64,000 nt of DNA from Desulfomicrobium orale DSM 12838 (GCF_001553625.1 NZ_CP014230.1:1550001-1614000); one strand, 5' to 3'; shown: positions 54,309 through 63,787, numbered from the stretch's first letter. The notes: generated by a model from the letters alone, not told the origin. Numbers and translations are program-made.

Positions 54309-55730
54309 ATGCCTTCATCCAATTTGTCCTGTCCACGGCTTTTGGTCGCTGGCCTGGGTGGTGGCTCCGGGAAAACCATCGTCAGTCTGGGGCTTGCCCG
54401 AGCCCTTGTCGAACAGGGCCTTTCGGTCCAGACCTTCAAAAAGGGTCCAGATTATATTGATGCCAAATGGCTGAGTCTTGCCAGCCGCGGTGGCGCAACA
54501 AATCTGGATCCTTTTCTTTTTTCTCCGGAGGTTTTGCGCAATGTCTTCTGGAGCCGGGCTCTGGGAAAGGATCTGGCGCTGATCGAAGGCAACCGCGGCC
54601 TTTACGACGGTAAGGATATACAAGGCACGTATTCTTCGGCGGAACTGGCCAAGACTCTGCATTGCCCCGTTGTTGTCGTTGCCGATTGTACCAAGGTGAC
54701 CCGGACAATGGCTGCCATTGTCCTGGGCCTTAAGGCCTTTGATCCGGATGTGGACATCCGGGGCGTGATTCTGAATCGCACTGCCGGAGGGCGGCACCAG
54801 AACATTTTGCGCCAGTCCATCGAGAAGTACACGGATGTGCCCGTACTTGGCATCCTGCCGAAACTCGCCGTTAATCCCATTCCCGAACGGCAGATGGGAC
54901 TTGTCTCCGACATGGAACTGGAGATGGATCCCTTCGGGGAGATCGCCTCGCGCATCCGCGAGCATGTGGATGTGGCGGCATGTCTGGAGGTCTCCCGCTC
55001 GGCTCCGGCTGTGGCCGGAGAAATAGCTCCGCTTTTCCCGTCTGTCTCTTCTGCTTCACCTGTCCGCATCGGGGTCGCCCGCGACGCGGCGTTGTGGTTC
55101 TACTACCAGGAAAATCTCGACGCTTTGCGCCACGCCGGGGCCGAGCTGGTGGAGTTCAGTCTGCTGGCCGACGAGGCCGTACCGGATGTACATGCCCTGT
55201 ACATGGGCGGCGGTTTTCCGGAAACCATGGCCCGGGAGTTGTCCGCCAATCTTTCCATGCGCCGGAGCGTAGCGGCTTGCGTACAGGAAGGGATGCCCGT
55301 GTACGCGGAATGCGGCGGGCTCATGTACCTGGGCCGGTCCTTGTGCGTGGGTGAGAAGTCCTACCCCATGTCCGGCGTGTTCGCTCTGGATGTACAGATC
55401 TCCAAACGGCCCCAGGGACATGGCTACATGCGGGCCGTGGTGTCCGCATCCAATCCTTTCTATCCGCCAAGCACACCTCTTTCCGGCCATGAATTCCACT
55501 ACTCGCGCTGTTTCGATCCGGAGCGGGCAGATTCCCCCGTATTTCAGGTGCAACTGGGGCAGGGCGTGGGCGCGGGAGGGGACGGCATGCTCGTCCGCAA
55601 CTGTCTGGCCAGCTACATGTACATTCACGCTCTGGGCACTCCGGACTGGGCTGTCCGTTTTGCCGATGCAGCACGTATTTTTTCCCGTTGCCGGGAAAGA
55701 GGAAACCCCTGTCCGGATATCCGGCTCTGA
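54309..55730 (+). CDS. cbiA: Cobyrinate/siroheme a,c-diamide synthase-type amidase
   Basis: A 473-residue CobB/CbiA family protein: an N-terminal ATPase domain (P-loop GLGGGSGKTIVSLGLARAL near residue 14; FKKGPDYIDAKW near 43) and a C-terminal class-I glutamine amidotransferase domain (AECGGLMYLG near 336, with the nucleophile Cys; HEFHYS near 395). In Desulfovibrio-type sulfite reductases the siroheme is amidated, and a CbiA homologue next to dsrD is the expected amidating enzyme; a role in cobalamin synthesis is the other option. Confidence 0.88.
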   Translation: MPSSNLSCPRLLVAGLGGGSGKTIVSLGLARALVEQGLSVQTFKKGPDYIDAKWLSLASRGGATNLDPFLFSPEVLRNVFWSRALGKDLALIEGNRGLYDGKDIQGTYSSAELAKTLHCPVVVVADCTKVTRTMAAIVLGLKAFDPDVDIRGVILNRTAGGRHQNILRQSIEKYTDVPVLGILPKLAVNPIPERQMGLVSDMELEMDPFGEIASRIREHVDVAACLEVSRSAPAVAGEIAPLFPSVSSASPVRIGVARDAALWFYYQENLDALRHAGAELVEFSLLADEAVPDVHALYMGGGFPETMARELSANLSMRRSVAACVQEGMPVYAECGGLMYLGRSLCVGEKSYPMSGVFALDVQISKRPQGHGYMRAVVSASNPFYPPSTPLSGHEFHYSRCFDPERADSPVFQVQLGQGVGAGGDGMLVRNCLASYMYIHALGTPDWAVRFADAARIFSRCRERGNPCPDIRL

Positions 55731-55752
55731 GAGCCGTCTTGACCTTCGCCTG

Positions 55753-55770
55753 AGAGTTACTAATAACTCT
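55753..55770 (+). other. Small hairpin between cbiA and the next gene
   Basis: AGAGTTA (55753-55759) pairs with TAACTCT (55764-55770) around a CTAA loop, followed by TCTT only. It could be a weak attenuator that lowers expression of the downstream small gene. Confidence 0.35.
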
Positions 55771-55791
55771 TCTTAAATCAAGGAGGAGCTC

Positions 55792-56139
55792 ATGGGACGC
55801 CTGCGCGAATACAAGGATCTGCTCATAGACTGGGAAATGACTCCGGAGGATGCCGTGGCCATTTATCTGGAGTGGGGCAATAACGGATACCGGGGCGGTT
55901 ATCAGTACGCTGTCCGGGGCAAGGAAGATCATTCTCATTATTTTGTGATCAATACCTGGAACGAAAAACCCACGGCGACGCTCATTTACAGAAATTTCGA
56001 CGGGGCGGAGGAGCTTGCGGTGCTGCCTCTGCCCGATGCTCTGGCCGGTAAATTTCTGGAGGGGGTGCATCATCACAAGGGCGTTTATCCTGTCAACGCC
56101 GATGTCCGCGAGTGGCTTGAGACGGAACTGTACAACTGA
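55792..56139 (+). CDS. Small conserved-looking protein ending the dsr operon
   Basis: A 115-residue soluble protein starting MGRLREYKDLLIDWEMTPEDA. It has no cysteine; a His-rich segment (VHHHKGVYPVN near residue 91) could bind a metal. No domain is recognised. The AAGGAGGAG ribosome site is strong. It lies between cbiA and the strong terminator at 56212, so it is the last gene of the dsrABD-cbiA unit. Confidence 0.7.
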   Translation: MGRLREYKDLLIDWEMTPEDAVAIYLEWGNNGYRGGYQYAVRGKEDHSHYFVINTWNEKPTATLIYRNFDGAEELAVLPLPDALAGKFLEGVHHHKGVYPVNADVREWLETELYN

Positions 56140-56211
56140 ATGCCGCTCCCGTTCGCCGGTCACGGCGGGCCAGCTGACAGCTGGCTGAGCATTTTCATAT
56201 AACGCCCTGAG

Positions 56212-56235
56212 AAAGCCGGATGATCCGGCTTTTTT
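56212..56235 (+). terminator. Terminator of the dsrABD-cbiA operon
   Basis: AAAGCCGG (56212-56219) pairs with CCGGCTTT (56225-56232) around ATGAT, running into T6 (56230-56235). It begins 72 bases after the last operon gene. Confidence 0.85.
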
Positions 56236-56276
56236 CATGCTGGAGTGCGTTGATCCAGGCGGCAAAGGAAAAGACA

Positions 56277-56888
56277 GTGGAAGCATGTTCACGCTGCGGC
56301 ATCTGCTGCCGCAAGGGCGGCCCGGCTCTGCATCATTCCGAAATGGAACTTCTGGAGATTTTGCCTCTGAAGGATCTGGTTTGCCTGCGTCCGGGCGAGC
56401 CGGCTTTCGATCCACGTTTCGGCATGGTGCGTCCCCTGACTGCGGAACTGATTAAAATCAGAGGCAAAGGCGATTCCTGGGAATGCCTGTACTATGAAGG
56501 CGGCTGCGGTATTTACGCGTATCGTCCGCTGGAGTGCCGGGCGCTGTCCTGCCGGCGGACAGACTCGCTTTTTTCCGTCATGGAGACTCCGGCTCTGAGC
56601 CGCGCGCATTTTATCAGGAAGGATTCGGCTCTCGGTGCGTGTATCGCCGAGCGCGAGGCCCGCTTCCCGGTGGAGCGGTGCGTGTCTCTTCTGTCCGGCT
56701 CCGCTGTGACTGTTCCCGGAGAGCTTGATGCGATTCTGCGCGCGGAACTAGCCTTTCGGAGCGCTCTGGCCGAAGCTGTGGCCGCTGCCGATGAAGATTT
56801 GTGGGTTTATCTGGGCCGTCCTCTGTGGCTTGTGCTGCGTCCCATGTCGCCAGCTTTGGGCAGATATGGAAATGTACGGGATTTTTGA
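56277..56888 (+). CDS. YkgJ-family Cys-cluster protein, GTG start
   Basis: A 203-residue member of the YkgJ metal-chelating family: CSRCGICCRKGGPALH at the N-terminus, then CLYYEGGCGIYAYRPLECRALSC. The frame is open from ATG 56220, but that ATG lies in the loop of the operon terminator, so I prefer GTG 56277 behind AAGGAAAAGACA; TTG 56250 is another option. It may be read from a promoter hidden between 56235 and 56277, or by readthrough. It is not close in sequence to the member at 49519 outside the motifs. Confidence 0.65.
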   Translation: MEACSRCGICCRKGGPALHHSEMELLEILPLKDLVCLRPGEPAFDPRFGMVRPLTAELIKIRGKGDSWECLYYEGGCGIYAYRPLECRALSCRRTDSLFSVMETPALSRAHFIRKDSALGACIAEREARFPVERCVSLLSGSAVTVPGELDAILRAELAFRSALAEAVAAADEDLWVYLGRPLWLVLRPMSPALGRYGNVRDF

Positions 56889-56898
56889 TGTCAAATTG

Positions 56899-56926
56899 TT
56901 GACTTGAAGGCGGCGGATATTATCTT
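56899..56926 (+). promoter_or_regulatory. Promoter of the cbpA-cbpM-clpB cluster
   Basis: TTGACT (56899-56904) and TATCTT (56921-56926) are spaced 16 bases apart. CTTGAA inside the same stretch (56903-56908) resembles a heat-shock -35 element. A short GTGCG/CGCAC hairpin follows just before the ribosome site. Confidence 0.4.
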
Positions 56927-56962
56927 GTCACGTGCGAATCACGCACAAGGAGCGGCACTACT

Positions 56963-57895
56963 TTGGAATATAAAGACTATTACAAATTGCTCGGAGTAGG
57001 TAAAGACGCGGGGCAGGATGAAATCGGCAAGGCTTTCAAGAAGCTGGCCCGCAAATACCATCCTGACCTGAACCCGAACAATCCTGAAGCCGAAAGCAGA
57101 TTCAAGGAAATCAATGAAGCTTACGAAGTGCTGAAGGATCCGGAGAAGCGCAAGCTCTACGATTCCCTGGGGCCCAACTGGAAGGACGGGCAGAACTTCC
57201 AGCCGCCGCCCGGTTTTGAAAACATTCGTTTCAGCTCCGGCGGGTTCGGTGGCGAGGGCTTCAGCGATTTCTTCGAAACCATTTTCGGTGGCGGCTTTGG
57301 TGGAGCCCGGTTCGGCGGCGAGGGATTTTCCCGGATGCGTTCCAGAGGCCGGGACGCAGAGGTGCGGCTGCCGCTCACCCTGGAAGAGGCTTACCGGGGC
57401 GGACGCAAGACCGTGACCCTGCAGGAACAGGTGCGCGGCGCTGACGGCATGCCCCGGATGCAACAGAAGACCCTGGAGGTGAATATCCCTGCCGGCGTGA
57501 AGAACGGAGGGAAGATCCGGCTGAGCGGCCAGGGCTCTCCGGGTACGGGGGGCGGGCAGCCGGGCGACCTGCTTTTGCAGGTGGAGATTGCGGAGCATCT
57601 GCTCTTCCGGCTCGAAGGCGTGAACGTCCTGTACGATCTGCGCCTTGCTCCGTGGGAGGCCGTGCTCGGGACTTCGGCCCGGATTCCCACTTTGGACAGC
57701 CCGGTGGACATGACCATCCCTCCCGGCGTGAGCAGCGGGCAGAAGCTGCGTCTGGCCGGAAAGGGGCTCGGCAAGGGAACCTCCCAGGGTGACCAGTTCG
57801 TGCGCATCATCATCCGCTCGCCCAGAGAACTGTCGGACCGCGAACGGGAGCTGTGGACGGAACTGTCGCGGATTTCCTCATTTCAAGCCAGATAG
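56963..57895 (+). CDS. cbpA: J-domain co-chaperone (CbpA-type), TTG start
   Basis: A 310-residue DnaJ-class protein without the zinc-finger region: J domain at about 1-65 (HPD in ARKYHPDLNP near residue 32), a Gly/Phe-rich linker (GGFGGEGFSDFFETIFGGGFGG, stated here only in part: GGFGGEGFS), then the C-terminal substrate-binding domains. This layout is CbpA. The start codon is TTG at 56963, behind AGGAG; no ATG gives a full J domain. The adjacent cbpM-type gene supports the assignment. Confidence 0.88.
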   Translation: MEYKDYYKLLGVGKDAGQDEIGKAFKKLARKYHPDLNPNNPEAESRFKEINEAYEVLKDPEKRKLYDSLGPNWKDGQNFQPPPGFENIRFSSGGFGGEGFSDFFETIFGGGFGGARFGGEGFSRMRSRGRDAEVRLPLTLEEAYRGGRKTVTLQEQVRGADGMPRMQQKTLEVNIPAGVKNGGKIRLSGQGSPGTGGGQPGDLLLQVEIAEHLLFRLEGVNVLYDLRLAPWEAVLGTSARIPTLDSPVDMTIPPGVSSGQKLRLAGKGLGKGTSQGDQFVRIIIRSPRELSDRERELWTELSRISSFQAR

Positions 57896-57904
57896 GAGAG
57901 ACGC

Positions 57905-58216
57905 ATGAGCCCCATACAGATTCGCGAACATGGTCTCCCGGCGCCGTCCGTACGCATCGGCACCAGGGAATTTCTGGAATTGACCGGCCTGACCGAAGCC
58001 GCCTTGGCAGAGCTCGTCCGCATGAACTGGATCGTCCCGGCCCGTACGGCGCAGCGGGAATGCCTGTTCATGGCCGCCGACGTGCCACGGGTGCGCCGGT
58101 ATGTGCGCCTGTGCATGGACTTTGAGCTGCACGCGGTGGCCGGAAGCATCATCGTCGATCTGCTGGAGCGCATTGACATGCTGGAGCGGCAGGTGCGTTC
58201 TCTCAGCGGAAGATAG
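57905..58216 (+). CDS. cbpM: CbpM-type chaperone modulator
   Basis: A 103-residue MerR-like helix-turn-helix protein ([23 protein letters not shown] near residue 23, then a coiled-coil-like C-terminus [16 protein letters not shown]). In Escherichia coli CbpM binds the J domain of CbpA and blocks it; adjacency here fits. It starts 9 bases after cbpA with GGAGAGACGC in front, and clpB follows after 76 bases. Confidence 0.82.
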   Translation: MSPIQIREHGLPAPSVRIGTREFLELTGLTEAALAELVRMNWIVPARTAQRECLFMAADVPRVRRYVRLCMDFELHAVAGSIIVDLLERIDMLERQVRSLSGR

Positions 58217-58292
58217 GCCCGGGCGGAGCGTTTCAGCTTCTGAGAGTCAGAGCAGGGCCGCTGAAATTTTCAGGAATAATGGAGGATTCATC

Positions 58293-60887
58293 ATGGATCT
58301 GAACAAATTCACGCAAAAATCCCAGGAAGCCGTGGCCGAAGCCCAGCAGGAGGCCGTCCGGCTGGGGCATCAGCAGGTGGACACGGATCATCTTTTTCGG
58401 GCTCTGGTGGGCCAGGAGGACGGCTTGGTGCCCCGTCTGCTGGAGCGGGCCGGGTACGACCCCAAAGCTGTGGCCTCCGCTCTGGATGCCGAGCTGGGCA
58501 GAATGCCCCGTGTCAGCGGCCCCGGAGTGCAGCCCGGCCAGATTTATGTCACCCAGCGCATGAACGAGACCCTGCTGGCGGCCTTTGATCTGGCGAAGAA
58601 GATGCAGGACGAATACGTCAGTGTGGAACATCTGCTGCTGGCCGTTCTGGACAAGCCGGGCAGCGGTCCGGCCGCCGCCGTGCTGCGGCAGTTCGGCCTG
58701 ACCAGAGACAGGATTCTGGCCGTGCTGGCGGAGGTGCGCGGCAACCAGCGGGTGACTTCAGCCAACCCCGAAGATACTTACGACGCCCTCAAAAAGTACG
58801 GCCGCGACCTGGTGGAAGACGCCCGCAAGGGGCGGCTCGATCCGGTCATCGGCCGGGACGCCGAAATCCGACGGTGCATCCGCATCCTGTCACGGCGCAC
58901 CAAAAACAACCCGGTCATGATCGGCGAGGCCGGAGTGGGCAAAACGGCCATTGTGGAAGGATTGGCCCAGCGTATTCTTAGTAAGGACGTGCCCGAGGGA
59001 CTGAAGGACAAGACCGTCTTCGCTCTGGACATGGGTGCGCTCATCGCCGGCGCCAAATATCGCGGCGAGTTCGAGGAGCGGCTCAAGGCCGTGCTGAAGG
59101 AGGTCCAGAAGTCCGAAGGGCGGATTCTGCTGTTCATCGACGAGCTGCATACCATCGTGGGCGCGGGCAAGACCGAAGGAGCCATGGACGCGGGCAATCT
59201 CCTGAAGCCCATGCTGGCCCGGGGAGAGCTGCACTGCATCGGCGCCACGACCCTGGACGAGTACCGCAAGTATATCGAGAAGGACCCGGCCCTGGAACGC
59301 CGCTTCCAGCCCGTGGTGGTGGACGAGCCCAGCATGGAAGACGCCATTTCCATTCTGCGCGGCCTGAAGGAGCGTTTCGAGGTTCATCACGGCGTGCGGA
59401 TTTCCGATTCGGCCCTGGTCACGGCGGTAACCTTGTCCAGCCGGTACATTTCCGACCGGCAGTTGCCGGACAAGGCCATCGACCTCATTGACGAGGCGGC
59501 CGCCATGATCCGTACGGAGATCGACTCCCTGCCCACGGAACTGGACGAGATCAACCGCAAGATCATGCAGCTTGAGATCGAGCGCGAGGCCTTGCGCCGG
59601 GAGAGCGACGCCTCTTCCCGCGAGCGCCTGGAACGGCTGGAAAAGGAACTGGCCGAACTGAAGGAGACGCAGACGGGCCTGCGGGCGCAGTGGGAAAAGG
59701 AAAAGAGCGGCATCGACGAGGTCAGCCGGGTGAAGAAGGAACTGGAAGCCACCAGGGAGGCCATCGCCAAGGCGGAACGCGAGTACGATCTGAACAGGGC
59801 CGCCGAACTGAAATACGGGCGCCTGACCGAACTGGAAAAGAAACTGGCGGAGCTTTCCGCTGCGGACGACGGTTCGCACCGCTTGCTGCGGGAAGAGGTG
59901 GGGCCGGACGACATTGCAGCCATCATCTCCAGGTGGACGGGTATTCCCGTGGCCAAGCTGGTGGAAGGGGAGCGGGAAAAGCTCCTGAAACTCGGAGATA
60001 TCCTGCACGAACGGGTCATCGGTCAGGACGAGGCCGTACAGGCCGTGGCCGACGCGGTGCTGCGGGCCAGGGCCGGGCTGAAGAATCCGCAGCGGCCCAT
60101 CGGCTCTTTCATGTTCCTGGGCCCCACGGGCGTGGGTAAGACGGAGTTGTGCAAGACTCTGGCCCGGACGCTGTTCGACACCGAGGAGAACATGGTCCGG
60201 CTGGACATGAGCGAATACATGGAGAAACACACGGTGGCCCGGCTGATCGGAGCGCCTCCGGGCTATGTGGGCTACGACGAGGGCGGGCAGCTGACCGAGG
60301 CCGTGCGGCGCAAGCCTTACAGTGTGGTCCTGTTTGACGAGATCGAGAAGGCCCACCCGGACGTGTTCAACGTGCTGCTCCAGATTCTGGACGACGGCCG
60401 CCTGACAGACAGCCACGGCCGGACGGTGGATTTCAAGAACACCATCATCATCATGACCTCCAATATCGGATCGGCCATGCTGCTGGACGGCATCACGGAG
60501 GACGGCGGGCTCCAGGCCGGAGTGCGCGAAGCCGTCATGAATGCGCTGCGGACTCATTTCCGGCCCGAATTCCTGAACCGGGTGGACGAGATCGTGCTTT
60601 TCAGGCCGCTTCAGGTGGAGCAGATCATGCGCATTGTCGAGGTACTGCTGACCGGTCTTCAGGAGCGTCTGGCCGAGCGCAAGATCTCTCTGGAGCTGAC
60701 GGACCGGGCCAGAGAGTTCATCGCCCGGGAAGCCTACGATCCAGTTTACGGGGCCCGGCCGCTTTTACGCTATCTGCAGCAGCATGTGGAGACACCTCTG
60801 GCCAGGGAAATTATCGGTGGACGCCTGCGCGACGGGCAGAAGCTGGTGGTGGATGAAGAGGGCGGCGCTCTGGTTTTCCGCTCCTGA
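58293..60887 (+). CDS. clpB: ATP-dependent chaperone ClpB
   Basis: A 864-residue disaggregase that works with DnaK/DnaJ. The N domain spans about 1-145, the first AAA+ has Walker [16 protein letters not shown] near residue 207, the coiled-coil M domain lies at about 410-530, and the second AAA+ has [15 protein letters not shown] near 608. I chose ATG 58293 ([14 protein letters not shown]) behind GGAGGATT; the longer frame overlaps cbpM. A strong terminator follows. Confidence 0.95.
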   Translation: MDLNKFTQKSQEAVAEAQQEAVRLGHQQVDTDHLFRALVGQEDGLVPRLLERAGYDPKAVASALDAELGRMPRVSGPGVQPGQIYVTQRMNETLLAAFDLAKKMQDEYVSVEHLLLAVLDKPGSGPAAAVLRQFGLTRDRILAVLAEVRGNQRVTSANPEDTYDALKKYGRDLVEDARKGRLDPVIGRDAEIRRCIRILSRRTKNNPVMIGEAGVGKTAIVEGLAQRILSKDVPEGLKDKTVFALDMGALIAGAKYRGEFEERLKAVLKEVQKSEGRILLFIDELHTIVGAGKTEGAMDAGNLLKPMLARGELHCIGATTLDEYRKYIEKDPALERRFQPVVVDEPSMEDAISILRGLKERFEVHHGVRISDSALVTAVTLSSRYISDRQLPDKAIDLIDEAAAMIRTEIDSLPTELDEINRKIMQLEIEREALRRESDASSRERLERLEKELAELKETQTGLRAQWEKEKSGIDEVSRVKKELEATREAIAKAEREYDLNRAAELKYGRLTELEKKLAELSAADDGSHRLLREEVGPDDIAAIISRWTGIPVAKLVEGEREKLLKLGDILHERVIGQDEAVQAVADAVLRARAGLKNPQRPIGSFMFLGPTGVGKTELCKTLARTLFDTEENMVRLDMSEYMEKHTVARLIGAPPGYVGYDEGGQLTEAVRRKPYSVVLFDEIEKAHPDVFNVLLQILDDGRLTDSHGRTVDFKNTIIIMTSNIGSAMLLDGITEDGGLQAGVREAVMNALRTHFRPEFLNRVDEIVLFRPLQVEQIMRIVEVLLTGLQERLAERKISLELTDRAREFIAREAYDPVYGARPLLRYLQQHVETPLAREIIGGRLRDGQKLVVDEEGGALVFRS

Positions 60888-60944
60888 GCGACGGGGCACC
60901 GGATGGTACCCGCCATCTTGGTGCTCCCGTTTTCCTGCCGACCG

Positions 60945-60973
60945 GCCCCGGATTTTTCATCCGGGGCTTTTTT
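60945..60973 (+). terminator. Terminator of clpB
   Basis: GCCCCGGAT (60945-60953) pairs with ATCCGGGGC (60959-60967), followed by T6 (60968-60973). It lies 57 bases past clpB and 15 before the convergent ftsK stop. Confidence 0.9.
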
Positions 60974-60988
60974 GCGTCTGCCAGCCGT

Positions 60989-63148
60989 TCAATCCTTTTT
61001 GCGGACTATCCGGGGCTTGCTCCCATCCTGCGGGCCGATGAGGCCGTCGGCCTCCATTTGTTCGATAAACCGCGCCGCCCGGTTGAATCCGATTCTGAGC
61101 CGCCGCTGGATCATGGAAATGGATGCGCGCCCTTGGTCCGCCACGAATTCGATGGCTTCGGCGTATTTAGGATCGTCCAGCACGTCGCCGGCCCCGCCAC
61201 CGCCGTCGGGAGCGCTGTCTCCGCTGGTTCCCCATTCGGCGAAATCCAGCTCGAAATGCTGGGAGCGCTGTTTTTCCCAGTGTCCGACCACGCGGGCGAT
61301 TTCGTCATCGCCCACGAACGCTCCATGCACCCGTTGCAGCCCGCCGCCGCTCAGCTTGAAGAGCATGTCGCCCTGGCCGAGCAGGTATTCGGCCCCGATG
61401 CCGTCCAGAATGGTGCGGGAGTCATGTTTGGAGCTGACCTGAAAGGCGATGCGTGACGGAAAATTGGCCTTGATGATGCCGGTGACGACATCCACGGACG
61501 GCCGCTGCGTGGCGAGAATGAGATGTATGCCTGCGGCCCGCGCCAGCTGCGCCAGACGGACGATGCTGCCTTCCACTTCCTTGGCCGCCGTCATCATCAG
61601 GTCGGCCAGTTCGTCAATGACAATGACCAGATACGGAAAAGGCTTCAGGTCGCGCAGGGCCTCGGGGCGGTCGTCGCCCATCTCGGCCAGCTTCTGGTTG
61701 TAAGTCGTGATGTGGCGGACACCCGTGGCGGCCATGGCCTCGTAGCGCTGCTCCATTTCATATACGGCCCATTCCAGAGCATTTTTGGCCAGATGGATGT
61801 CCGTGACCACGGGATGCACCAGATGGGGCAGGGAACTGTAAACAGCGAGCTCGATGCGTTTGGGATCCACCAGCAGGAGCTTCACGGCTTCGGGCCCGTG
61901 TTTGTAGACGATGCTCAGCAGCAGGCAGTTCAGGCACACGGATTTGCCCGCACCCGTGGCTCCGGCCACGAGCATGTGGGGCATTCTGGCCAGGTCGGCG
62001 ATTTTGGGCTTGCCCTGGATGTCCTTGCCCAGAGCCAGGGGGATCTGTGCCTTGGTGTCGGCAAAGGCGTCGTCGTCCAGAATCTCCCGCAGATAGACCG
62101 TCTGCCGGATTTCGTTGGGAATTTCGATGCCCACCGTATCCCGGCCGGGCAGCGGCGCCACGATGCGCACGGCGCGCGCTTTCAGGGCCAGGGCCAGGTC
62201 GTCGCTCATGCCGGCGATACGGCTGACCTTGATGCCGGGAGCGGGCTTGAACTCGAACATGGTGATGACCGGCCCCGGCTGCACGCCCTGCACATCCCCC
62301 TGAATGCCGAAATCCGCGAAGCAGGCCGTCAGGGCCTGGGACTGTTTGTCCAGAATGTTCTTGGACACGTTGGCGCGGGATGGAGGGACGGCGGCCAGCA
62401 GATCGAGGGGCGGCAGCCCGCCGGGCTCCGGGCGCGGCGTTGCAGCATCCCGGGGCGGGGCGGCGGACCGGGGGACCTCTTTGGGGGCGGGAGCGGGAGT
62501 CGAAGGCTGGGGAGGCTGCGCAGGGACCTTGGTCTTGGCAGGCGTGGCGGGGGGAGGGGTCTTTTCGGGCCGTTTGGTGAAGAGGCCGTGCAGGGCGTCA
62601 TGGATGCGTCCGTACCCGTCGCGGAAAATGTCCCCCAGAGTCTTGTACGGCATTCCGAGCAGAAGACGCAGGCCGACGAGGGTCAGGCACAGGTTGACCA
62701 GTACAAGGCCGTATGTCCCGAAGATCCGGAGCATGAGCCCGTGCAGGAATCTTCCCATGAAACCGCCGCCCATCATGCCGCCTTCAGGCAGCCCGAGATG
62801 GAGCACCGTAAAATGCGCCCAGACAGGCATCAGTGCGGCCAGCAGGATGCCGCCGAGCCAGCGCAGCCAGGACGGTCTGAACCGGGGAAAAAAGAGCATG
62901 GCCGCGCCCAAGGCCAGAAAAGCGGGCGTGAGCCAGGATGCCGCGCCGCATAGATCGACCAGTCCTCCGGCCGCGTAAGAACCGAGTGCGCCGACGAGAT
63001 TTCGGGTTTTATGCCCGGCCGCCGCCTGGTGGTTGAAGCCCGGATCGTCGGGGCTGAACGAATAAAGGGCCAGAGTGATCAGAGCCAGGGCGCAGGCGAA
63101 AAGCAGCGCGCAGATTTCCCGTACCAGTTTGTTGCCGTCCTTCGTCAT
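60989..63148 (-). CDS. ftsK: DNA translocase FtsK
   Basis: A 719-residue division-linked DNA pump. Four N-terminal membrane helices (about 10-165) are followed by a Pro/Ala-rich linker (about 190-250), the RecA-like motor (Walker A VAGATGAGKSVCLNCLLLS near residue 382), and the C-terminal gamma domain that reads KOPS sites (YAEAIEFVADQGRASISMIQRRLRIGFNRAARFIEQM, of which only RRLRIGFNRAARFIEQM is quoted as key). It is shorter than E. coli FtsK because of the compact linker. ATG 63148 follows AGGAAAGACC; the longer frame begins inside the efp terminator. Confidence 0.94.
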   Translation of the reverse strand: MTKDGNKLVREICALLFACALALITLALYSFSPDDPGFNHQAAAGHKTRNLVGALGSYAAGGLVDLCGAASWLTPAFLALGAAMLFFPRFRPSWLRWLGGILLAALMPVWAHFTVLHLGLPEGGMMGGGFMGRFLHGLMLRIFGTYGLVLVNLCLTLVGLRLLLGMPYKTLGDIFRDGYGRIHDALHGLFTKRPEKTPPPATPAKTKVPAQPPQPSTPAPAPKEVPRSAAPPRDAATPRPEPGGLPPLDLLAAVPPSRANVSKNILDKQSQALTACFADFGIQGDVQGVQPGPVITMFEFKPAPGIKVSRIAGMSDDLALALKARAVRIVAPLPGRDTVGIEIPNEIRQTVYLREILDDDAFADTKAQIPLALGKDIQGKPKIADLARMPHMLVAGATGAGKSVCLNCLLLSIVYKHGPEAVKLLLVDPKRIELAVYSSLPHLVHPVVTDIHLAKNALEWAVYEMEQRYEAMAATGVRHITTYNQKLAEMGDDRPEALRDLKPFPYLVIVIDELADLMMTAAKEVEGSIVRLAQLARAAGIHLILATQRPSVDVVTGIIKANFPSRIAFQVSSKHDSRTILDGIGAEYLLGQGDMLFKLSGGGLQRVHGAFVGDDEIARVVGHWEKQRSQHFELDFAEWGTSGDSAPDGGGGAGDVLDDPKYAEAIEFVADQGRASISMIQRRLRIGFNRAARFIEQMEADGLIGPQDGSKPRIVRKKD

Positions 63149-63171
63149 GCGGTCTTTCCTGATGAAGTTCC

Positions 63172-63208
63172 AAAAACAAAAGGCCACAGAGCGTTCTCCA
63201 TGGCCTTT
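63172..63208 (-). terminator. Terminator between efp and ftsK
   Basis: AAAGGCCA (63179-63186) pairs with TGGCCTTT (63201-63208); leftward a T-rich tract (TGTTTTTG) follows. It lies between the efp stop and the ftsK start, so ftsK is partly insulated from aroQ-efp. Confidence 0.75.
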
Positions 63209-63229
63209 GGTCTGCTGCGTCCAACCGGA

Positions 63230-63787
63230 CTATTCGCGGCCGAGGTACTCGCCCGTCTCCGTATTGACCTTGATCTTGGTGCCTGTTTCCACAAAAAGCG
63301 GCACATTGACCACTACGCCGGTCTCCAGAGTCGCGGGCTTGGTGGCTCCGGTCACGGTATCGCCTTTGACGCCGGGGTCGGTCTCGGTCACTTCCAGCAC
63401 CACGGTTCCGGGCATTTCCAGATCCAGAGGCCGGTTTTCATAGAGCATGACCTTGTAGGCCGAGGCTTCCTTCAGATAACCGCCTTTGTCGCCGACCACA
63501 TCCGCCGGGATGGAGAGCTGCTCGAAAGTGGTCATGTCCATGAAGGCGTAGCCGTCGCCTTCATTATAGAGATACTGCATTTCCCGGACCTCGAGATCGG
63601 GCCGGGGAAATTTGAGTCCCGAACGGAAGTTCTGCTCCACTACGGCTCCAGTGAGCAGATTGCGGTACTTGGTGCGCATGAACGCGCCGCCCTTGCCCGG
63701 CTTGTAGTGGCTGCACTCCAGAATTTCACAGGGTGCGCCGTCGATCTCTATCTTCTTTCCTTTCTTGAAATCACTTGTCGCTAGCAT
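63230..63787 (-). CDS. efp: Elongation factor P
   Basis: A 185-residue translation factor that rescues ribosomes at polyproline stretches. The tip loop YKPGKGGAF near residue 29 carries the Lys that can be modified. The C-terminal signature TGATKPATLETGVVVNVPLF is complete in type. ATG 63787 (MLATSDFKKG) follows CAGGA; the start overlaps the 3' end of aroQ by 17 bases. Confidence 0.95.
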   Translation of the reverse strand: MLATSDFKKGKKIEIDGAPCEILECSHYKPGKGGAFMRTKYRNLLTGAVVEQNFRSGLKFPRPDLEVREMQYLYNEGDGYAFMDMTTFEQLSIPADVVGDKGGYLKEASAYKVMLYENRPLDLEMPGTVVLEVTETDPGVKGDTVTGATKPATLETGVVVNVPLFVETGTKIKVNTETGEYLGRE

